Position numbers and translations under genes: made by a program. This document shows positions 1 to 4,704 of a stretch of DNA of 5,064 nt, one piece after another. The notes beneath the pieces were generated by a model. It was not told where the DNA came from. It searched no databases and saw only the letters and a list, made by a program, of their open reading frames with translations. The DNA comes from Candidatus Coatesiibacteriota bacterium (GTDB lineage Bacteria; B130-G9), in assembly GCA_003647755.1 (NCBI GenBank), contig QMNL01000171.1, positions 1 to 5,064 on the forward strand, read 5' to 3'. The first letter of the stretch is position 1. Every line of letters starts with the position of its first letter.

Positions 1-36
1 ACACTTTGTGCCCACTCTGACATCGCCTGGGATTGA
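1..36 (+). CDS. Possible 3' end of an upstream gene, overlapping the peptidase start
   Basis: The first reading frame is open from the window edge to a TGA at 34-36 and would encode a C-terminus ending TLCAHSDIAWD. That TGA overlaps the TTG start of the next gene as TTGA, the arrangement typical of translationally coupled genes in one operon. The peptidase has no clear Shine-Dalgarno sequence of its own, which fits coupling. Eleven residues are too few to identify a family. Other frames also end nearby, at 18-20 and at 48-50, so the choice of frame is inference from the overlap. Confidence 0.35.
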   Translation, partial: TLCAHSDIAWD

Positions 37-632
37 CTGTGGCCAAGATTGACGGTCGAGTTACTGACAAGGTGCTCAGTCTTTGGAAGTCAAAGGGGAA
101 AACAACTGTTCTCAAGACGACCGGCCTCAGCATGATGCCGACAATCGAGCCGGGCGATGAAGTAGTCCTTCGACACATCGAGGGCGACGAGATTAGGCGT
201 GGGGACCTGGTTACCTTCAAGGTTGGCCCTGAGATTGTAACGCACAGAATTATTAAACGAATCGAGACGGACGGGAAAGTCTCGCTCCTTCAGAAGGGCG
301 ACAGCGGGCCCAGGTCATTCCCACTGCCTGCCGAGTGCGTCGTTGGCAAGGTCATCGAGATAAGGCTGAAGTCCGGCAGAGATGCCATTCCAATGACCGG
401 CCTGCTGGCCAGGTCCTTTGCACAACTCGTAGCGCTGCTTGAGCTCCTGTTTGCCGGGCCAATTCGGTCCCTTTCCGATGCCTTGAATAAGAGAAAGCAA
501 GCAGGTAAGCCCAAGGGTCTGGCCTCGTTCTGCTACCGCAATGCCCTGCGACTCAGGAGCAGGACGATACGCCCCCTTCTGAAGGCGATGAGGCTCTTGT
601 GCAGAAGGCGCATCAAGCGCGAAAACCTGTGA
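33..632 (+). CDS. S24/S26-family signal peptidase-like serine protease (SipW type)
   Basis: This is probably a serine peptidase related to SipW/archaeal-type signal peptidase I and the LexA fold. The motif GLSMMPTI holds the likely nucleophile S33. It is followed by PGDEVVL, RGDLVTF and THRI, where H71 takes the place of the lysine base of classical bacterial signal peptidases. A KGDS box lies at 88-91, and the fold ends near GKVIEI at 105-110. There is no N-terminal membrane anchor. Residues 123-150 form a hydrophobic or amphipathic helix, and the last 48 residues are very basic, so peripheral membrane attachment is possible. The TTG start overlaps the likely stop of an upstream gene, and a GTG two codons on is an alternative. 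Similar short peptidases occur in polysaccharide and peptide-modification clusters, but the substrate cannot be read here. The family call is firm; a role in secretion is not. Confidence 0.82.
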   Translation: MTVAKIDGRVTDKVLSLWKSKGKTTVLKTTGLSMMPTIEPGDEVVLRHIEGDEIRRGDLVTFKVGPEIVTHRIIKRIETDGKVSLLQKGDSGPRSFPLPAECVVGKVIEIRLKSGRDAIPMTGLLARSFAQLVALLELLFAGPIRSLSDALNKRKQAGKPKGLASFCYRNALRLRSRTIRPLLKAMRLLCRRRIKRENL

Positions 633-635
633 GAT

Positions 636-1460
636 TCACTCCTGGCCTTCCGCGCCCGGCTCCCGCGATTTGCACTCGTTCCAAAGCGCGTCCATCTCCT
701 CCAAAGTGGCATCGGCAGGGCTCTTGCCTTCCCTCTTGAGTGAGGCCTCAATGAACTTGAACCTCCGCTCAAAACGCTGAACGGCCTCGCGCAATGCATC
801 GTCCGGGTTCACCTTCAGATATCTGCCGAGGTTCACAGCGATGAACAGCAGGTCCCCATATTCCGCGCGCACGTCCGACTCGTCATTGGATGCTATCGCA
901 TGCTCAAGCTCAGCCGCTTCCTCTGCGACCTTCGCGAGCGCCCCACCAACGTCCGGCCACTCGAAGCCCACCCGGCCAACCTTGTCCTGAACGACAAGCG
1001 CCCGCATGAAGCCCGGCAGCGAGCCCGGGATGCCAGCGAGGACAGACAGTGCGCCTCGTTCGGCTTTCTTAATCTCCTCCCAGTTCTTCAGGACCTCTTT
1101 GGAGTCCCTTACTTCCTCGCTCCCGAAGACGTGCGGATGCCGCCTTATCAACTTCTCTACCGCAACTGAGAGCACATCACCCACATCAAACTCGCCCATC
1201 TCGCTCGATATCTGCGAGTGGAACAGAACCTGTATCAAAAGATCGCCAAGCTCCTGTGCGAGCATCTTTGGGTCGGACCTGTCAATCGCGTCAAGCGCCT
1301 CGTAGGCCTCTTCCACCAGGTTCATCTTGACGGAATCGCGGGTCTGCTCGCGGTCCCACGGGCAACCATTCTCGCCACGCAAGGTGGCGATGGTCTCCAC
1401 CAGCTTCATAAACAGCTCCGCTATGCGGCCTTTGGGGCTGGCGGCTGCATCCTCACTCAA
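636..1460 (-). CDS. mazG: Nucleoside triphosphate pyrophosphohydrolase MazG
   Basis: MazG hydrolyses NTPs and dNTPs to monophosphates and pyrophosphate in the cytosol. It is linked to nucleotide-pool cleaning and, in E. coli, to ppGpp-related starvation control. The 274-residue length is normal for the two-domain form. The N-terminal domain shows GCPWDREQT (32-40), EEAYEAL (50-56) and ELGDLL (70-75), the acidic EExxE...ExxD metal site, followed by RRHPHVFG (106-113) and NWEEIKK (126-132). The C-terminal domain repeats the fold with DKVGRVGFEW (159-168), EEAAELE (180-186) and EYGDLLF (200-206), and ends with LEEMDALW (253-260). Both metal sites look intact. The TTG start is chosen because GAGGAG lies 9 nt upstream and the protein begins just before the conserved domain; no ATG in this frame is well placed. 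The gene converges on the peptidase with a 3-bp gap. Confidence 0.97.
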   Translation of the reverse strand: MSEDAAASPKGRIAELFMKLVETIATLRGENGCPWDREQTRDSVKMNLVEEAYEALDAIDRSDPKMLAQELGDLLIQVLFHSQISSEMGEFDVGDVLSVAVEKLIRRHPHVFGSEEVRDSKEVLKNWEEIKKAERGALSVLAGIPGSLPGFMRALVVQDKVGRVGFEWPDVGGALAKVAEEAAELEHAIASNDESDVRAEYGDLLFIAVNLGRYLKVNPDDALREAVQRFERRFKFIEASLKREGKSPADATLEEMDALWNECKSREPGAEGQE

Positions 1461-1469
1461 ACTGCCGGT

Positions 1470-1475
1470 CTCCTC
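1470..1475 (-). promoter_or_regulatory. Shine-Dalgarno that fixes the mazG TTG start
   Basis: On the minus strand GAGGAG is followed by 9 nt and then TTG (1458-1460). The two ATG codons further upstream, within the hairpin at 1488-1516, are in another frame. The second of them leads to a 13-codon ORF that stops inside the mazG start region (TTTGAG). The TTG is therefore the best supported start. Confidence 0.75.
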
Positions 1476-1516
1476 AAGAAAAGCAACGGGGCAGACATGT
1501 TCATGTTGCCTGCCCC
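1476..1516 (-). terminator. Hairpin with interrupted T-tract, probable terminator of the first porin
   Basis: On the minus strand GGGGCAG and CTGCCCC pair over 7 bp. The stem can be extended by GCA with TGT (one G-T wobble) to 10 bp with a 9-nt loop. It is followed by GTTGCTTTTCTT, a broken T-tract. The element lies about 105 nt downstream of the stop of the porin ending at 1623 and directly before the mazG ribosome binding site. It could end porin transcription, reduce read-through into mazG, or be a REP-type palindromic repeat. The T-tract is weaker than that of the hairpin at 2805-2847. Confidence 0.5.
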
Positions 1517-1568
1517 AGGTGAATCATCCTGTCCCAGGTTGACTGTTATCCCGCCTCAGGTCAATCAT
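1509..1568. repeat. Three imperfect tandem repeats of 19, 22 and 19 bp
   Basis: Three adjoining units lie at 1509-1527, 1528-1549 and 1550-1568. Units 1 and 3 read CCTGCCCCAGGTGAATCAT and CCCGCCTCAGGTCAATCAT and match at 16 of 19 positions. Unit 2 begins CCTGTCCCAGGTTGA and is 3 bp longer. All share a YGYCYCAGGT core. Unit 1 overlaps the right arm of the hairpin at 1488-1516. They lie between the first porin's stop codon and mazG, where a mazG promoter would be expected. No function can be assigned. Confidence 0.6.
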
Positions 1569-1622
1569 CAATGGTAGCGGCCCCATCCATGGCGTTGGAC
1601 GGGCGGCTTTCCGGCCTGTCCC

Positions 1623-2708
1623 TTAGAACGCCAGCAAAAGCTCGGCCGCAAGCACATTGTTGGCCTGCTTACCATAGGGACTAGTAACAGGATCGTAGGC
1701 ACAACTGTCGTCGAGGTTCTGAACGTAATTCACTTGAAACCTGGCGTAATGCTTGTCTATAGCCACGTTCACCCCGTAGGTTACAGCCCTCTGTAAGTCC
1801 CCTGAAACCTCGCGGTTGCGGTCCATGTATTCATACCGCACGATCGGCTCAACTTGGTGGAAATACTTCTGCCCTGTCTTGATCTTATAGCCCAAGTGGG
1901 TATAGAAGCCGTAGTTGTCCCATGCCTTGTTCTCGGGATCGAGGTTCGCCTTGTTCTGGAGATAGTCCCTGTGCATCGCTATCCACTCGCTTGCAAAGTC
2001 AATCCCCTGGTAGTCAACCACCACGCCCGCACTATACTGCTGGTAGTTGGCGTGGCCAAACAACGGATCCGTGTCCGGCACCCTGTTGGAACCATAAGTG
2101 CCATAGGTGTAATTGCCGACGAAAGTAATGCCCTTTATCGGCTGAATGGCTGTCCTCACGACCCAGTCCTTCTGGTCGTTCTCGTCGCCGCGATTGATCC
2201 CTGTCCCATTGAAAACCCCGCCCTCAAGAACGAAAAAACGGTAGCCATCCCTCTCGAAGTGCAGAGTCGCCCTAGCTCCAATGTCCATAAAGCAGACATT
2301 ATTTCGCAGGAAATACAACGTCGGCAGCGAAAAAAAGATGAATGGCAAGGTAGCCGTGGGATGTTTCGCCTCCCAGGAGACCGGCTTCCACTGCTGGCCA
2401 AATCGCAGGTCAAGGTGTGGGAACTTCAACGTAACGCTGGCAAGGTACAGATGGAACTTCCCGAGCAGGTTCGATTCCACGAAGAAATACACCCTGTCGA
2501 AGACCTGACCAATGACATCAAGGCGGGCACGTTTCAGATCAAACGTATCTGAGACTCTGTCGTCCTCATAGGTAGCGTAATAAACCTGAACCTTGCCAAA
2601 AATGCGCAAGCTTCCGTGGGCATGTTTGACTGTCAAGAGGTCGCCGAACGCTATGCCTGATGTGAGTAGCAGCGCTGCTAACAACAGCCATATCGCGTAA
2701 ATCCTCAC
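1623..2708 (-). CDS. Outer-membrane porin, phosphate-selective porin O/P (OprO/OprP) type
   Basis: This is a 361-residue outer-membrane beta-barrel expected to form a channel for small, often anionic, solutes; the solute cannot be told from the sequence. A signal peptide (R2, hydrophobic core 5-17) probably ends at AFG/D near residue 22. The mature protein starts with LTVKHAHG. Family hallmarks follow in order: a first strand ending DTFDLKRARL (54-63), a long second hairpin, LDLRFGQQWKP (99-109), FFSLPT (125-130), DIGARATL (142-149), GVFNGTGINR (164-173) and NDQKDWVVR (177-185), then amphipathic strands up to a terminal Phe that suits BAM-mediated insertion. C139 and C336 are unusual for a porin and could form a disulfide. 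The GTG start follows GGAGGA by 8 nt. A longer paralogue lies directly upstream; by eye about half the residues match, and the differences are concentrated in loops. Confidence 0.88.
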   Translation of the reverse strand: MRIYAIWLLLAALLLTSGIAFGDLLTVKHAHGSLRIFGKVQVYYATYEDDRVSDTFDLKRARLDVIGQVFDRVYFFVESNLLGKFHLYLASVTLKFPHLDLRFGQQWKPVSWEAKHPTATLPFIFFSLPTLYFLRNNVCFMDIGARATLHFERDGYRFFVLEGGVFNGTGINRGDENDQKDWVVRTAIQPIKGITFVGNYTYGTYGSNRVPDTDPLFGHANYQQYSAGVVVDYQGIDFASEWIAMHRDYLQNKANLDPENKAWDNYGFYTHLGYKIKTGQKYFHQVEPIVRYEYMDRNREVSGDLQRAVTYGVNVAIDKHYARFQVNYVQNLDDSCAYDPVTSPYGKQANNVLAAELLLAF

Positions 2709-2716
2709 TGTGATTG

Positions 2717-2722
2717 TCCTCC
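2717..2722 (-). promoter_or_regulatory. Shine-Dalgarno that fixes the GTG start of the first porin
   Basis: On the minus strand GGAGGA is followed by 8 nt and then GTG (2706-2708). This gives a well-formed signal peptide directly at the start. The 80 bp further upstream contain no convincing -35/-10 pair. A sigma-54-like TGGCAC has its GC element one base too close. Confidence 0.8.
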
Positions 2723-2804
2723 GTACATTAGTGCACTGCTACCTTGTGCCACGGTGGGTTAAGACACAGCCCGCTGTCCCACGCGGCCGATTGTCCGTGC
2801 AGGT

Positions 2805-2847
2805 AAGAAAAAGAAAAGGGGCAGCAAACACCAGTGTCTCCTGCCCC
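2805..2847 (-). terminator. Intrinsic terminator of the second porin
   Basis: On the minus strand GGGGCAG pairs with CTGCCCC. After a single G-G mismatch, AGACA pairs with TGTTT (one G-T wobble) around a CTGG loop, giving a 30-nt hairpin at 2818-2847. It is followed by TTTTCTTTTTCTT, a strong T-rich tract. The hairpin begins 50 nt past the TAG at 2898-2900. Its place between the two porins argues that they are mostly transcribed separately, with the downstream porin needing its own promoter in 2709-2804. The outer arms are identical to those of the hairpin at 1488-1516. Confidence 0.85.
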
Positions 2848-2897
2848 TGCAATGCTATTGAATTTTGTTGCTTAACAGCGTCCTGTTACTTCACTAA

Positions 2898-4064
2898 CTA
2901 GAACGCCACCTGAAGCTGCGCCAGGAACACATTGTCCGCCTGCTTGCCGTATGGGCTGGCGTTCTGGCCTAACTCGGGGTTTTTCTCATATGTGCAACTG
3001 TCGTTGAGGTTTTGCACGTAGTTCAGCTGAAGCCTCGCGAAGTGCTTGTCGATCGCAACGTTAAGCCCGTAAGTAACTGTTCTCTGAAGGTCGTTAAACC
3101 TATCACTGTTGATGTCGGGATCGAGGTATGCATACCTGACGATAGGCTCGACCTGGTGGAAGTAGTCATGGCCTGTGTCGATCTTATACCCAAGATATGT
3201 GTAGAAACCATACATATCCCAAGACCTTTCATGCGAGTAGTCCACCGGAGGCGGGCCCGAGGCGTCCAAGAGCCCCTCGCTCACGCTCGGCAGATACCTC
3301 GTGTTCATCCCAATCCACTCACCAGCAAAGTCCAGGCCCTGATAATCTATCGCGAAGCCTGCGCTGTACTCTTGGTAAGGCTCATGGCCAAAAACTTTAC
3401 TGCCGGATACGTAAACCGCATTTTCGTTGAGCTTGTCGCCATAGGTTCCATACGTGTAGCTGCCAAAAACCTTTATGCCCTTCACCGGCTGCACGCTGGC
3501 CCTCATGACCCAGTCCTTCTGGTCATTGTTGTCTCTCTTGTTCATGCCCGTGCCGTTGAAGACCCCAGCCTGCAGAAGAAGAAACGTGTAGTCTTCCTTC
3601 TCCAGATGAAACGTCGCCTGGACGCCGATGTCCCGATCAGCAACGTTGTTGCTGAACATGTATACAGTTGGCAGCGAATACTGAATGAACGGCAGCTTAC
3701 GAGTCGATGTCAGCGCCTCGTAAAGAACAGGCTTGAAGAACTGACCAACCCTTAAATCGACATGCGGGATGTATTTGAGGGTGATGTATGCGTCTCTCAG
3801 GGGATTCCCGCTCGTAGATGTCTCAAGCTCGATCAAGAAAAATATCTTCTCGTAAACGTTGCCATCCACGCCAAGCCTCACACGCCTTGCGGCGAACGTG
3901 TCGGACATATTGTCATTCTCATACATCGCATAGTAGGTCTGGATAAGACCTGTCAGATTCAGCTCACCGTGCGCATGCTTGACCGTCAGAACAGTGCCAA
4001 ACACACAGCTTGTAGTAAGCACGACCGCCATAACCAACAGCCAAATTGCCGCTCTCTTGGTCAT
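2898..4064 (-). CDS. Outer-membrane porin, phosphate-selective porin O/P (OprO/OprP) type, longer paralogue
   Basis: This 388-residue beta-barrel porin is the paralogue of its downstream neighbour. The signal peptide has K3 R4, a hydrophobic core at 6-18, and probable cleavage at VFG/T near residue 23. C20 in TTSC is a poor lipobox because Leu is at -4, so a lipoprotein is unlikely. The mature protein begins LTVKHAHG and has GLIQTYYAMYE (39-49), DTFAARRVRL (55-64), LRDAYITLKY (89-98), DLRVGQFFKP (103-112), YSLPTVY (129-135), DRDIGVQATF (143-152), GVFNGTGMNK (167-176) and NDQKDWVMR (180-188), with a terminal Phe. It matches the OprO/P family more closely than its sister does, notably in DRDIGVQ. 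Extra residues relative to the sister lie in loops near 210-225, 258-280 and 360-370. C357, in NDSCTY, is the only cysteine predicted in the mature protein. The solute is unknown. Confidence 0.9.
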   Translation of the reverse strand: MTKRAAIWLLVMAVVLTTSCVFGTVLTVKHAHGELNLTGLIQTYYAMYENDNMSDTFAARRVRLGVDGNVYEKIFFLIELETSTSGNPLRDAYITLKYIPHVDLRVGQFFKPVLYEALTSTRKLPFIQYSLPTVYMFSNNVADRDIGVQATFHLEKEDYTFLLLQAGVFNGTGMNKRDNNDQKDWVMRASVQPVKGIKVFGSYTYGTYGDKLNENAVYVSGSKVFGHEPYQEYSAGFAIDYQGLDFAGEWIGMNTRYLPSVSEGLLDASGPPPVDYSHERSWDMYGFYTYLGYKIDTGHDYFHQVEPIVRYAYLDPDINSDRFNDLQRTVTYGLNVAIDKHFARLQLNYVQNLNDSCTYEKNPELGQNASPYGKQADNVFLAQLQVAF

Positions 4065-4066
4065 CG

Positions 4067-4081
4067 TCCTCCTGTCTCCTC
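4067..4081 (-). promoter_or_regulatory. Doubled Shine-Dalgarno of the second porin
   Basis: On the minus strand GAGGAG (4076-4081) and GGAGGA (4067-4072) occur in series before ATG (4062-4064). The nearer one is only 2 nt from the ATG, tighter than usual; the farther one is 11 nt away, longer than usual. Neither has ideal spacing, but no other start in the frame would leave a complete signal peptide. Confidence 0.55.
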
Positions 4082-4186
4082 TTTTCCTGGTTTACAACTC
4101 CACATAAATGGACAACTTTCAGCTATCTGACAAGCTGCAGCAACCGCGCCGGTAGACCATAACACCGCCGTTTTGCGCTTTGCTAA

Positions 4187-4237
4187 TCAACCAGTTTCAT
4201 TCGCCCCGATTGCTGCGCTGAAACTCTCCTGCCCCAC
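4187..4237 (-). CDS. Possible 16-codon leader peptide upstream of the second porin
   Basis: On the minus strand AAGGAGGTGATT (4239-4250) matches the complement of the conserved 16S rRNA 3' tail almost completely. GGAGG is 6 nt from a GTG that opens MGQESFSAAIGANETG and a TGA stop. An in-frame TTG directly before the GTG is an alternative start. The stop is 122 nt upstream of the porin ATG, inside the presumed transcript. No run of one amino acid is present, so classical attenuation by codon starvation is not obvious. Translation of so short a frame is unproven. The strength and spacing of the ribosome binding site are the only support, and chance is a real alternative. Confidence 0.3.
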   Translation of the reverse strand: MGQESFSAAIGANETG

Positions 4238-4287
4238 CAATCACCTCCTTCGCAATGCTCCATGAAAGCGATTGTCCCTCATTTACT

Positions 4288-4317
4288 ACCCTAACCAAAC
4301 AAAACTTTCCCGCACAA
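4288..4317 (-). promoter_or_regulatory. Promoter-like element, downstream copy
   Basis: On the minus strand TTGTGC, an 18-nt spacer and TAGGGT have the same geometry as the element 60 bp upstream. The -10 keeps the T, A and final T that matter most to sigma-70, but the -35 is weaker (TTG then TGC). It includes the shared 9-mer GGTTAGGGT (4288-4296). It may be a second start point or a regulator site rather than a promoter. Confidence 0.3.
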
Positions 4318-4347
4318 GTTCCAATACACAAGCTAAATCTTAACGCC

Positions 4348-4377
4348 ACCCTAACCGATCCTGAATGGAGGTGTCAA
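4348..4377 (-). promoter_or_regulatory. Candidate sigma-70 promoter for the second porin
   Basis: On the minus strand a perfect TTGACA (4372-4377) is followed by an 18-nt spacer and TAGGGT (4348-4353), which has the key T, A and final T of the -10 box. Transcription would start near 4340 and give a leader of about 275 nt before the porin ATG, passing through the mini-ORF at 4187-4237. The perfect -35 is the strongest evidence. The GGG centre of the -10 is poor, so an activator may be needed. Confidence 0.4.
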
Positions 4378-4540
4378 GCATTTTCTAACCTACTGATCTC
4401 TCCGGATGTTCCAGCCTGTTTCTCCCTGTGTTTTCATGACCTTTCCAAACGCAGAATCTGCCGACACCGGTCATTCCCCACAGCATCGCCTTCGCATACC
4501 AAACTGATCAAGACTGCTTCGCCAATTGCGAGAGTATCGT

Positions 4541-4620
4541 GAAGGAGCGGTGCTCCCGAACTGATCAGATTGGGCCAATCCGGCGGCCCCGATTTGGAGT
4601 GCGGCGGCTCGGCGCCGCTT
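4541..4620. repeat. Cluster of short palindromes, REP-like
   Basis: Four dyads lie within 80 bp: GGAGC-GGT-GCTCC (4544-4556), CTGATCAG (4561-4568), GATTGG-G-CCAATC (4568-4580) and GCGGCG-6 nt-CGCCGC (4601-4618). The last is framed by GGAGT on the left and TTTC on the right. From memory, this frame resembles palindromic intergenic repeats common in several environmental phyla; that cannot be confirmed here. No T-tract follows the GC stem on the minus strand, so it is not a good terminator for the gene ending at 4705. Confidence 0.5.
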
Positions 4621-4633
4621 TCACCGGTGGTGG

Positions 4634-4689
4634 CTCGGCATGAACCCGGGTGTAGGACGGCCTCGGTATGAGCCTGGCTGTTAGGCGGC
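4634..4689. repeat. 28-bp tandem duplication, two diverged copies
   Basis: Copies at 4634-4661 and 4662-4689 start CTCGGCATGA and CTCGGTATGA and end in CGGC. They align without gaps at 21 of 28 positions. Because 28 is not a multiple of 3, the repeat would shift the reading frame, which argues against a coding origin. It begins 15 bp after the last codon of the gene that ends at 4705. A short CTCGGC at 4608-4613, 26 bp earlier, may be a remnant of a third copy. Confidence 0.65.
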
Positions 4690-4704
4690 CTTTCTACGCT
4701 CTCC

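Larger units (their letters stand above)
4065..4704. other. 640-bp gap without a convincing protein gene: leader region plus palindromes
   Basis: No open frame here has a recognisable protein, a good start site or conserved-looking composition. Read leftward, the right part (4541-4689) is dense in palindromes and a 28-bp tandem duplication. The middle (4255-4440) is visibly AT-richer and holds two promoter-like elements. The left part (4065-4250) holds a 16-codon mini-ORF with a near-perfect Shine-Dalgarno, and the ribosome binding site of the second porin. The simplest reading is a long 5' regulatory region of that porin next to repeat-derived DNA beyond the end of the right-edge gene. Confidence 0.6.

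Noticed and set aside
1854..2552. 232-codon plus-strand open frame within the first porin
   Set aside because: It is antisense to a gene with clear family motifs; the protein is a Val-rich shadow without any domain.
2736..2755. Sigma-54-like TGGCAC plus GC element upstream of the first porin
   Set aside because: The GG and GC are separated by 9 rather than 10 bases and the TTGC portion is AGCA, so the site would not be functional.
3012..3755. 247-codon plus-strand open frame within the second porin
   Set aside because: It is antisense to a complete porin in a corresponding frame; its length reflects the codon bias of the real gene.
2898..4064. Second porin as a lipoprotein because of TTSC in the signal peptide
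   Set aside because: Leu lies at -4 rather than -3, the paralogue has Ile instead of Cys at the aligned site, and a standard cleavage site follows three residues later.
4103..4133. TTGTCA/TTTATG pair close to the second porin
   Set aside because: The spacer is 19 nt and the -10 is poor; the TTGACA element at 4372-4377 is better.
4238..4252. Plus-strand ATCACCTCCTT identical to the 3' tail of 16S rRNA
   Set aside because: The bases before it do not resemble the final 16S helix or the conserved GTAACAAGGTAACC stretch, so it is not a 16S fragment. It reads better as a Shine-Dalgarno on the other strand.
4255..4542. 95-codon plus-strand open frame
   Set aside because: It has no ribosome site, the composition looks random and it resembles no family; it overlaps the promoter-like elements of the opposite strand.
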